NCBI RefSeq assembly: GCF_002742385.2
Contig: NZ_MJBI02000001.1
Coordinates: 930,001-994,000 of the forward strand
Origin: Macrococcoides goetzii
GTDB lineage: Bacteria; Bacillota; Bacilli; Staphylococcales; Staphylococcaceae
Direction of reading: 5' to 3'
Length of the DNA stretch: 64,000 bases
Below, piece by piece: positions 55,898-63,991 of this stretch. The notes under the pieces were generated by a model. The model was not told where the DNA came from. It saw nothing but the letters and a program-made list of their open reading frames with translations, and did not search any database. The translations under genes and the position numbers were made by a program. How positions within the stretch are numbered: position 1 is the first letter of the stretch; each line of letters starts with the position of its first letter.

Positions 55898-56716
55898 CTA
55901 CACGTTTAAAATCATATGTCCTTTAACGACTGAGTGAATCATACGAATCGTGTCTTCTTTACTGATAGGATTATGCCCCATTTTGTCATTATTGTAAAAC
56001 ATAAATTGAATTTTTCTACTCGGTACTTTATATTTCTTTAGTGCAAACATGAACGGATTACAATGTTTTTCCATATCACCTTTACAACGTGCATTTTGAA
56101 TATAATATGTACGCGGCGTGTTTTTATGTGTTTTCATTGCACTTACTAACGAGAAACGTCCAGCATATGTCTTTTTAATGTCTTCTTCAGACATTCCTGG
56201 AAATACTGCTTTAAATAAACGATCTACAGCTGCTTTATTATATTTAGTGACATAAGTTTGAGGATTATTTGCAATTGCAGTAGAGCCTTTATGTAAAGTT
56301 GCTAAATATATTGACATAAAGCCACCTGCTGAAGAACCATAGTAATACACGTCTTTACTTTCTTTGCCAATAATTTCACAAATCTTCACGATTACTTCAT
56401 AATAATCAACTAAAAAATGTCTGTCTTTCGTCCCTACACCCCAACCAATTCGAAGTGAATGATCATGGAGTGTTCTATCATCTATGAAGATGGCACTGAA
56501 TTCATATTCAGGATGCCATGAATTTCTCATAAAAATTGGAGGTGTTGCACGATTTGGATCATAAGCACCATTTGAGAAAACTACTAGTGGTAGATACTCA
56601 TCTTTTAATGCTAATTTAAAATAAAAATCAATACCATCTTTTATAATCTTTACGGCTAATAAATTATTATCCATTAAAAAACGTTTATTTAAATCTTCAA
56701 AATTGATTGAATTCAT
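55898..56716 (-). CDS. Alpha/beta hydrolase, paralogue B
   Basis: The 272-residue cytoplasmic protein is the sister of the one at 45886-46680. It shares the same layout: VFSNGAYDP near residue 46, FIDD near 77, YGSSAGGFMS with Ser-129, NNPQT near 150 and GHNPISK with His-248. It is the first gene of the tagGH unit. Since it comes just before the exporter, it may act on the polymer or its lipid carrier before export. No known family function is assigned. Confidence 0.75.
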   Translation of the reverse strand: MNSINFEDLNKRFLMDNNLLAVKIIKDGIDFYFKLALKDEYLPLVVFSNGAYDPNRATPPIFMRNSWHPEYEFSAIFIDDRTLHDHSLRIGWGVGTKDRHFLVDYYEVIVKICEIIGKESKDVYYYGSSAGGFMSIYLATLHKGSTAIANNPQTYVTKYNKAAVDRLFKAVFPGMSEEDIKKTYAGRFSLVSAMKTHKNTPRTYYIQNARCKGDMEKHCNPFMFALKKYKVPSRKIQFMFYNNDKMGHNPISKEDTIRMIHSVVKGHMILNV

Positions 56717-56948
56717 ATCTCTATCCCCTTATAAATGAATGTAACATCAATAGCCTATTGCAACTTTAAATTTACAATAATTTAATTTTATTTACAATCT
56801 TTTTCCCTATCATAATTATCCTAAATGTTTCATTTTAAAAATTTGACATATTGAAGTATCTTTCCGTTCAGAACTTTATTATTTTAAACACAACAAATTC
56901 ATTTATTCGGAGTAAAATATGAATTAATCAAAATCATTTCGATTTTTA

Positions 56949-56977
56949 TTGTTATTTTCCATAATTAGCTATATAAT
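56949..56977 (+). promoter_or_regulatory. Promoter of the LCP / DUF2538 unit
   Basis: TTGTTA (56949-56954) and TATAAT (56972-56977) have a 17-base spacer. GAGGAG at 57001-57006 follows before the ATG at 57013. The rest of the 296-base divergent gap is AT-rich, and I saw no clear promoter for the leftward hydrolase gene. Confidence 0.7.
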
Positions 56978-57012
56978 TTAATAGTTTATTAAACTAATTT
57001 GAGGAGCATAAT

Positions 57013-58476
57013 ATGAATAAGACTTTCAGAGCAATATTAATTTTACTCTCTTTGAGTTTAGTAATTGTACCTGTATCCTATGCTGCATATTTATATAGTA
57101 CAACAAAAGGTGCAATTGATTTATCGTTTAGCAAAAATAGTGATAAATCTAATTTGAGAGAAAAAGCTGTCGATCCTTCAATGGATCATATTTCTATATT
57201 ATTCTTAGGTATTGACGATAGCATTTCCAGAAGAGAAAATGGTCAGAAAGTGTCTGAAGCACGTACTGATGCAATGATACTAGCAACATTTGACCGTAGT
57301 AATAAACAAATTAGACTAGTGAGTATCCCTCGTGATACTTTAGCTTATATTCCTTCTGTAAAGCAATATGATAAAATTACACACGCACATGCGGAGGGTG
57401 GTCCAGAAAGCTCTATGCATGCTGTAGAAAACATCTTTAATGTCCCAGTTGATTATTATGCACGTATAAACATGCAGGCCTTTGTTGATATTGTCGATGA
57501 ATTAGGTGGCATTGAATTTGATGTACCATTTGATATCAATGAGCCTACAAAATTAGATAAAGGTAGAATCAAAGTAAAAAAAGGAAAACAATTAATTAAC
57601 GGTGACGAAGCACTTGCCCTTGTAAGAAGTAGACATGTGGATACTGACTTAGGTCGTGGTAAACGTCAGATGCAAATGATTGAAGCAATCGTTAAAAAAG
57701 CTAAAGATACCAACTCTATTTCAAAACTAGATGAACTTGTTGAAATTGTTGGCAATAATGCAAAACATAATTTAACTTTTGAAAATATCACATCATTAGC
57801 TTCCTACTATACTTCAAATGATGTAGCGTTTAAACAAATGCAGTTAAAAGGTACTGACTATATGTATAACGGTGTGTATTACTATAACCCTGTATTTGAA
57901 CATATTTATAAGATATCTAAACTTCTACGCAAAGATTTACAACTACCTGAAGAGAAGAAATCGTCATTACTCGATTATAAAGTAATCGCTTTAAAGGGTG
58001 ATTTAATACCCTTAGAAAAAATTGACCTTGAGCAAATTGAAAAAGATTTTAAACAATTGATGAAAGACAAAAAGAAGAAAAATAAGAAAAATAAGAAAAA
58101 TAATACAAAAGAGAATAAAACAAACGAATCTAATAATGGAAGTTCATCAAAACCTATAGCAACTGAAGCGCCAAAAACTGTAGAAAGTGCACCTGTTACT
58201 GAACAAGCACCACCAGTAATAGAAGAGCCTGCACCTGTTCCTGTTATTACTGAGGCACCAGTAATTCCACAACAAAATAATAATCAGATAATCAATCAGG
58301 CACCCGCTACTTCAGAAGTTAATCCAAACAATTCTAATAATAATTCTGTTACTAATACAAATATTATTAGAAGCGATATCAATGCAAATAGTAACAATCA
58401 AAGTGGTCAAGCACCACAAAACGTTGTGAGGCAGCCAGTAAACCAAAATAATACTGTTCCTCTAAATCAACAATAA
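57013..58476 (+). CDS. LytR-CpsA-Psr (LCP) glycopolymer ligase
   Basis: LCP enzymes attach teichoic acid or capsule to peptidoglycan. A membrane helix (5-27) is followed by an extracellular LCP domain: FLGIDDS near residue 64, ARTDAM near 83, VSIPRDT near 101 and VRSRHVDTDLGRGKRQ near 205, with the conserved Arg residues that bind the polyprenyl phosphate. After the catalytic domain come a Lys/Asn-rich stretch and a Pro/Glu/Asn-rich tail to residue 487, much longer than usual LCPs. The position next to DUF2538 and atl matches S. aureus lcpB. It is co-transcribed with the DUF2538 gene. Confidence 0.88.
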   Translation: MNKTFRAILILLSLSLVIVPVSYAAYLYSTTKGAIDLSFSKNSDKSNLREKAVDPSMDHISILFLGIDDSISRRENGQKVSEARTDAMILATFDRSNKQIRLVSIPRDTLAYIPSVKQYDKITHAHAEGGPESSMHAVENIFNVPVDYYARINMQAFVDIVDELGGIEFDVPFDINEPTKLDKGRIKVKKGKQLINGDEALALVRSRHVDTDLGRGKRQMQMIEAIVKKAKDTNSISKLDELVEIVGNNAKHNLTFENITSLASYYTSNDVAFKQMQLKGTDYMYNGVYYYNPVFEHIYKISKLLRKDLQLPEEKKSSLLDYKVIALKGDLIPLEKIDLEQIEKDFKQLMKDKKKKNKKNKKNNTKENKTNESNNGSSSKPIATEAPKTVESAPVTEQAPPVIEEPAPVPVITEAPVIPQQNNNQIINQAPATSEVNPNNSNNNSVTNTNIIRSDINANSNNQSGQAPQNVVRQPVNQNNTVPLNQQ

Positions 58477-58492
58477 ATTGGAGTGATCCTTT

Positions 58493-58960
58493 ATGGCAAC
58501 TCGTAAAACCTATGAAAAGTATGAGCATATTAACCAAATGTTTGATAAATTACAAGATATCATTGTTTCACCTCGTGATTTATCAAATAAACGTAAAGAC
58601 TTTTATTTTGTTGATGATTATCATCAGCAAAATTACGAAGCTTTGTTAATATATTATACTGATGCTGCAAACAATCCTCTTATGGATGGAGCGTGCTATA
58701 TATTAGCAATTCCAGCGATATTCAATCAAATTAATATTTTTGATTATGACGTACCATTAGATTTCGTATTTGATGGTGAAAATTTAAGTCAAACCTTCAC
58801 ATCACTTGATGTATTTGATCAATACTTAATTGCAGCAGTTTTAGAAGTATCTAACATCCAGATCTTTACACCATCAGGGTATGCAATGGGTATGACTCAC
58901 TGGGATATGAAGCATATGGAACTTTTTTGGCAATATACTGCGATATTAAAAATGCATTAA
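58493..58960 (+). CDS. DUF2538 family protein
   Basis: This 155-residue soluble protein is very like a conserved staphylococcal protein of unknown function, with matching blocks ENYEALLIYY-type near residue 43, GACYILA near 66 and PSGYAMGM near 127. No enzyme motif is clear. It follows the LCP gene by 16 bases and is followed by a strong terminator, so its role may relate to wall attachment. Confidence 0.78.
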   Translation: MATRKTYEKYEHINQMFDKLQDIIVSPRDLSNKRKDFYFVDDYHQQNYEALLIYYTDAANNPLMDGACYILAIPAIFNQINIFDYDVPLDFVFDGENLSQTFTSLDVFDQYLIAAVLEVSNIQIFTPSGYAMGMTHWDMKHMELFWQYTAILKMH

Positions 58961-58968
58961 ACAAATTT

Positions 58969-59012
58969 AAACCACCATCAATTTCGATATATAAATTGAT
59001 GGTGGTTTTTTT
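58969..59012 (+). terminator. Terminator of the LCP / DUF2538 unit
   Basis: The 16-base arms AAACCACCATCAATTT and AAATTGATGGTGGTTT are followed by T residues. Confidence 0.9.
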
Positions 59013-59206
59013 ATTCAACTACTTTTGAGAAAATAACAAATGAATTTAATCTTTTAAACGTATGCATATATTATTTTACTTTATGAATTTAGTATTTCAT
59101 ATATTAAAGTAATATTACAATTCAAATCCTTTATATACTAATTGAATAAATGACCCTATAATAGAAGAGAATGAAATTATGAATTAAATTGAGAAAGGAA
59201 GTACAC

Positions 59207-62095
59207 ATGGATAATAAATTTTATTACAAAACACCTGCTTTAATGTTAATGATGTTTGCTGGTACAACAACAGCTGCTTATGCTGCAGAAAATGAGGTTG
59301 TAAAAACAGACGCAATTAATAGCACGACAAACGAAACAGTTAATCCAAGTACTGCAAATGAATCAAAAGTTCCAGTTAATGTGATTGCTACAAATGATTT
59401 ATCAAATCCTGCATCTATTGCTGAACAATATTCATTAACTCAAGTAAAAAATAATACTGAAACATCTTCAACTTCACAACTAAAAACTACGGAAACACCA
59501 ACAACTGAAGCGGTTACTACTGAAGCGCCTACTGTAGATACGACTTCTACGGAAACACCAACGGCTGAAGCGCCTACTACTGAAGCGCCTACTGTAGATT
59601 CGACTTCTTCGGAAACACCAACGGCTGAAGCGGTTACTACTGAAGTGCCTACTGCAGCTGCTCAACCTAAAAAAACAGCAATTACTACAACAGCAAGAAC
59701 AAGAACTTTAGGAACAACGGCAACAACTAAAGCAAAAAATATCGATTCTATGTCAGTTAATGAAGTCATAAAATATAATAACTGGACAGTTCCTGTGTAT
59801 GAAAAAAGCTTTTTCAATTCACCAAAAATTGCATATCGCAATGGTGTCGCTAAACCGGAAGGTATCGTAGCACACGAAACAGCTAACCCTACATCTAAAA
59901 TTGATGGTGAAATTGCTTATATGAAACGTAATTACACGAATGCTTTCGTACATGCATTTATCGATGATAAGCGTATCGTTGAAGTAGCTGATACTGATTA
60001 TATTTCATGGGGAGCTGGTCCTGTTGCAAACCCCCGTTTCATCAACGTAGAATTAGTTCGTGTATATGGTAAAGAAGCATTTAGCCGTTCTATCAATAAT
60101 TACGCAGATTACTTTGCTACAAATTTATTATATTATGGTTTACCGTTAGATAATGCTCACTATGATGGTAATGGTACTGTTTGGAACCATAAAGGCGTAT
60201 CAAACTTCCTTGGTGGAACAGATCATACTGATCCAATCGGGTGGTTCCAGGCCAACAACTACACTTTCGATGAATTCTACAATCTTGTTTCTGAAAAATA
60301 TAATTATAAGTTAACTGGCAAGATGCCAGCCACACCTGTGCCAGCACCGGGTAACACACCACCTAAGGTGACTCCTGCACCAAACAATACGGGCAAAGTC
60401 GTCACATCGAATGAACGTCGTATTGCCAAAATTAAATGGCAAAATACGGATGTGTATACTTCAGTTGGTAACCCTGCGACAGCGAAAGCAGGTTCAAAAT
60501 CAAACACCGCTTATTATGTAAACAAGAAAGCTGTGTTAAATGGTGTTACTTATTATTCATTAACTGACAATAAAAACATCCCACGTGGTTGGGTAAAAGC
60601 AAAAGATACAAAATCATTTTCAATTACTCCACCATCAAAAACGTCAAAAAGGTTTACATTAAATAGTACTGCTAAAAGTATTTATTCAACACCTTGGGGT
60701 AGTTCAAAACAAGTGGTTGGAAGTTTAAAAGGATTAACAGGAAAAGAATTTAAAGCTTCTCAATTTGTAAAAGTCGGTCAAACATCATATTATTTTGGCA
60801 CAGTGAATGCTTTAACTGGCTGGGTTAATTTAAATCAAATGACCTTAAAATCAGTTTCTCCATCAAAGACTGCCGTTAAAATTACTGACATGAAAAATGT
60901 TAAATTAATTGGTCGCACAGATGCTAAGAATGCTGTTTTATATACAGATATTAAATCTACAAAAAAGGCACAGACAAAGCCGGTTAATATGCAACTCTAC
61001 ATTAATCAGTCAGCAAAGAAAAATAACAAGCAATATTATGGTGTAGCCGATCCAAAAAATAAATTTTTAGGTTGGATCAGTGATACATTTATTAAAGAAA
61101 AGCAATTTAAAACAGTATCATGGACAAAGATGCCTTATACGATTAAGAAATCTTCAGGATATATTTATTCAATTCCTGGTGGTTCTAAATCTCAACGTAT
61201 TAAAAAATTAAGTACATTATCTTCTAAAACTATACAAGTCATTCGTACAGATAAAGTTGGCAATGCTGTTTGGCATAAAGTATTATTAGATGATAAAACA
61301 ACTGGATATGTTCCAGATAGCTATCTTTATTCACAAAATGTCGTAAAATTAAAAGCACCTGAAAGTTTAGAAGTTGCTGTTGCGAAACAATCTCGATTAA
61401 AAAATCCTGCACGTAATGCGGGCCCTAAAGTAGTATTCTCAACACCAGCAAGAGTATATAACGAACGTTTAGCAGAAGATAGCGAAATTAAAGCGAATAT
61501 GGATACAAAAAACGCTTTAAATGATCCTGAGTTAAAGTATCAATTTTTAGATTTAGGACAATCTGAAGGTATTTCAGCTAAAAATTTAAACAAACTACTT
61601 GTTGGTAAAGGTATTCTAGAAAATCAAGGTGCTGCTTTTGCAGCTGCAGCAAAACAATTTAAGATTAATGAAATCTATTTAATCGCACATGCACTTGTTG
61701 AAACTGGACATGGTAAAAGCAGATTATCAAACGGGTTAGGTATCAGCGACGATAATACGCGTATTATCGAAAATGCAGCGAAGAAATACTATAATACGTA
61801 TGGTACTAAAGCTACAGATAATAATGTAGAATTAGGCGGCATTGCTTACGCTAAGAAAAACGGTTGGGATTCTGTTTCTAAAGCAATCATTGGTGGCGCT
61901 GAATATGTACGTAACGCATATATTGATAATGGTCAACGTACACTACACCAAATGCGCTGGAATCCAGAAAATACTGCAACACATCAATATGCAACTGATG
62001 TTCGCTGGGCTGCTAACAACGCGAAAATTATCGCGCGTTTATATAAGTCATTAGGACTAGATGGATTAAATTATATTGTTCATGAATACATTTAA
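59207..62095 (+). CDS. atl: Bifunctional autolysin Atl (amidase and glucosaminidase)
   Basis: This secreted peptidoglycan hydrolase is 962 residues long from ATG 59207, where AAAGGAAG precedes; a TTG six codons upstream is rejected. A signal peptide (cut near AYA-AE) is followed by a Thr/Glu/Pro repeat region (residues 95-150). Next comes an N-acetylmuramoyl-L-alanine amidase domain (about 195-360, with HETANP near 219 and HKG near 329), then a linker and GW modules with GWVKAKD, GWVNLNQ, GWISDTF and GYVPDSY. A C-terminal glucosaminidase domain (about 780-960) has AHALVETGHGKSRL near residue 828. S. aureus Atl is about 1250 residues with more GW repeats, so this is a compact form. Confidence 0.92.
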   Translation: MDNKFYYKTPALMLMMFAGTTTAAYAAENEVVKTDAINSTTNETVNPSTANESKVPVNVIATNDLSNPASIAEQYSLTQVKNNTETSSTSQLKTTETPTTEAVTTEAPTVDTTSTETPTAEAPTTEAPTVDSTSSETPTAEAVTTEVPTAAAQPKKTAITTTARTRTLGTTATTKAKNIDSMSVNEVIKYNNWTVPVYEKSFFNSPKIAYRNGVAKPEGIVAHETANPTSKIDGEIAYMKRNYTNAFVHAFIDDKRIVEVADTDYISWGAGPVANPRFINVELVRVYGKEAFSRSINNYADYFATNLLYYGLPLDNAHYDGNGTVWNHKGVSNFLGGTDHTDPIGWFQANNYTFDEFYNLVSEKYNYKLTGKMPATPVPAPGNTPPKVTPAPNNTGKVVTSNERRIAKIKWQNTDVYTSVGNPATAKAGSKSNTAYYVNKKAVLNGVTYYSLTDNKNIPRGWVKAKDTKSFSITPPSKTSKRFTLNSTAKSIYSTPWGSSKQVVGSLKGLTGKEFKASQFVKVGQTSYYFGTVNALTGWVNLNQMTLKSVSPSKTAVKITDMKNVKLIGRTDAKNAVLYTDIKSTKKAQTKPVNMQLYINQSAKKNNKQYYGVADPKNKFLGWISDTFIKEKQFKTVSWTKMPYTIKKSSGYIYSIPGGSKSQRIKKLSTLSSKTIQVIRTDKVGNAVWHKVLLDDKTTGYVPDSYLYSQNVVKLKAPESLEVAVAKQSRLKNPARNAGPKVVFSTPARVYNERLAEDSEIKANMDTKNALNDPELKYQFLDLGQSEGISAKNLNKLLVGKGILENQGAAFAAAAKQFKINEIYLIAHALVETGHGKSRLSNGLGISDDNTRIIENAAKKYYNTYGTKATDNNVELGGIAYAKKNGWDSVSKAIIGGAEYVRNAYIDNGQRTLHQMRWNPENTATHQYATDVRWAANNAKIIARLYKSLGLDGLNYIVHEYI
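59489..59656 (+). repeat. Tandem repeat in atl, 60-base period
   Basis: Two full 60-base units (59489-59548, 59549-59608) and a 48-base third unit encode 20-residue copies of TETPTxEAxTTEAPTVDxTS. The copies are nearly identical, so copy number may vary between strains. Confidence 0.9.
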
Positions 62096-62100
62096 TAAAA

Positions 62101-62138
62101 AAATAACCTTCCTAATAAGAATTAGGAAGGTTATTTTT
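62101..62138. terminator. Terminator of atl
   Basis: The perfect 16-base arms AAATAACCTTCCTAAT and ATTAGGAAGGTTATTT have a four-base loop. A or T runs lie on both sides. Confidence 0.92.
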
Positions 62139-62207
62139 CTGGCTTTTAGGCTATATAATACTAAAATGAATATTTAAGTCGATTTACTAATAGCTGATGA
62201 TTTACAA

Positions 62208-62654
62208 TTAAAAACGAAATGGATCTCTAAGAGCAAATGAATGATATATTTTTTCTAATAACTGAATTAATTCTTCAGATTCTGCAGAATTTAGCTCTCG
62301 CATAAAGCTACGTACAACTTTAGCTTTAATATCTTCTGCACGTTCTAAAGCTTTCTCACCCTGTTCAGTTGCAATTAACACTGTAGATCTTAAATCATAA
62401 ATACTCTGCTCTTTTTTTACAAAACCGTTATCAACTAATTTTTTTATTGCTCTAGAAACTGCTGTCTGTTCCTTATTTAACTTATAGATCAACTTTTTTT
62501 GTGTCATGTTCTCTTCTGATGCAATAAGTTCCAGCATATATAATTGTTCACGCGTTAAAGTCACATCAGTTAATTCTGCAGAAGCAATTTCATCAATTTT
62601 AGAATCCATAAAATAAATTAATTGTCCAAATCTTTTAAGTCGCTTTTCATCCAT
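62208..62654 (-). CDS. MarR-family transcriptional regulator
   Basis: The 148-residue protein has a winged helix-turn-helix (MTQKKLIYKLNKEQTAVSRAIKKL near residues 50-73) and the wing with the DLR motif YDLRSTVLIATEQG, which defines MarR proteins. No Cys is present, so it is not an MgrA/SarZ-type thiol sensor. The start at 62654 follows GGGAG. It is convergent with atl and divergent from the acyltransferase gene, and may regulate the latter. Confidence 0.82.
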   Translation of the reverse strand: MDEKRLKRFGQLIYFMDSKIDEIASAELTDVTLTREQLYMLELIASEENMTQKKLIYKLNKEQTAVSRAIKKLVDNGFVKKEQSIYDLRSTVLIATEQGEKALERAEDIKAKVVRSFMRELNSAESEELIQLLEKIYHSFALRDPFRF

Positions 62655-62846
62655 GTTATTGTCTCCCAACGTTTTTCTTATATAGATTATAAGCCCAATT
62701 ATTTAGTTTAGCAACGATATATAATGAATTAATAAAAAATTGTAGGCTATTTATATTTTATCATAGCATATTTAATTTGTAGATTTAATTCATAAGTGTG
62801 CAATATAATTAATTTTTTGAGAGAATATTTTTAAGGAGATTTTTTT

Positions 62847-63836
62847 ATGAATAAAGAAAAAGATCATTATTTTGATAATGCAAGATTTTTATTAATTGTT
62901 TTAGTAGTTTTTGGTCATTTATTACGTTCTTTCATAAATGAAAGCCATTTTTTACAAGCTTTATATATGTTTATCTATAGCTTTCACATGCCTGCTTTTG
63001 TATTGATTTCCGGTTACTTTGCTAAAGGCATTCATAAACCAGGGTATATCAAAAAAGTAACTAAGAAGTTATTACTACCCTACATTATTTTTCAGAGTTT
63101 TTATGCTTTTTATTATTATTTTATCGATGACGTAAACACCGTAGATTTAAATCCATTTGATCCCCAATGGGCAATGTGGTTTCTACTCAGTTTATTTTCA
63201 TGGCAGGTCATGCTTTTTATCGTAAAAGATATAAATCCATGGGTTACGCTTATTGTTTCATTCATCATTGGAATAATCGTCGGATACTTACCATTTATTA
63301 ATAATACATTAAGTTTATCAAGAACATTTGTTTTCTTTCCTTTGTTTTTAATTGGGTATTATGCGCAACCAGAACAATTTAAATATATTAGAAATAAGAA
63401 GTATATTCCAGTTTCTATATTCATGTTGACGATTGTTTTTATTTTCTATATGTTAACAGACTTTAATTTTGAGTGGCTATTCGGAAGTAAACCATATGTT
63501 AAACTTGAACATGAAGCTTCTGATCTGTACAGTGGCATAAAACGTGCCATTATTTATGTAATCATTCTAATTAGTACTGCAAGCTTTTTAAATGTTGTAC
63601 CGAACCGTAAACTCCCTCTAACGTATATTGGTTCAAGAACCATGTTTATTTATCTCTTACATGGCATGTTTATTGGATTGTTCAGAGCAAATAATTGGGG
63701 GAAATATTTTAATGATCATGTGGCTTCAATATTAATCTTTATGATTCTTGTTACCATCTTCTTAGTTTATACACTTAGTATGAATGCTACTAAAAAGATA
63801 ACTTCACCAGTTGTAGAAATAAAAAAACCTCATTAG
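62847..63836 (+). CDS. Acyltransferase-3 family membrane protein
   Basis: The 329-residue protein has about ten membrane helices and the acyltransferase-3 marker FGHLLR near residues 22-27 with the essential His-24, close to the start. FHMPAFVLISGYF near residue 46 is another family block. Such proteins move acetyl groups across the membrane to sugars or wall polymers. It lacks an SGNH domain, so a separate partner would be needed for some reactions. AAGGAG precedes the ATG at 62847. Confidence 0.85.
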   Translation: MNKEKDHYFDNARFLLIVLVVFGHLLRSFINESHFLQALYMFIYSFHMPAFVLISGYFAKGIHKPGYIKKVTKKLLLPYIIFQSFYAFYYYFIDDVNTVDLNPFDPQWAMWFLLSLFSWQVMLFIVKDINPWVTLIVSFIIGIIVGYLPFINNTLSLSRTFVFFPLFLIGYYAQPEQFKYIRNKKYIPVSIFMLTIVFIFYMLTDFNFEWLFGSKPYVKLEHEASDLYSGIKRAIIYVIILISTASFLNVVPNRKLPLTYIGSRTMFIYLLHGMFIGLFRANNWGKYFNDHVASILIFMILVTIFLVYTLSMNATKKITSPVVEIKKPH

Positions 63837-63846
63837 AGTTTTTTTA
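63820..63846 (+). terminator. Weak terminator of the acyltransferase gene
   Basis: A short imperfect stem formed by AAAACCTC and GAGTTTTTTT with a four-base loop overlaps the stop codon and is followed by T residues. Confidence 0.4.
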
Positions 63847-63891
63847 ATTTTGTAAATTTTATTTGAATTACTTTTATTTAATATTTTCTAT

Positions 63892-63920
63892 TTGTGAAGA
63901 AATATGTATAATTGTTATAA
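63892..63920 (+). promoter_or_regulatory. Promoter of the last (partial) gene
   Basis: TTGTGA (63892-63897) and TTATAA (63915-63920) have a 17-base spacer. The predicted start leaves about 65 bases of leader before the ATG at 63992. Confidence 0.5.
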
Positions 63921-63991
63921 GAGAGCACAAATATGTCTGATATAAATAAAATTACATATTGCTTTTAAATATGAATTTAAGGAGATTTTTT

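Noticed and set aside
59480-59665. Minus-strand frame rich in Ser/Arg across the atl repeat
   Set aside because: It is the mirror of the tandem repeat on the coding strand, with no ribosome site or start context.
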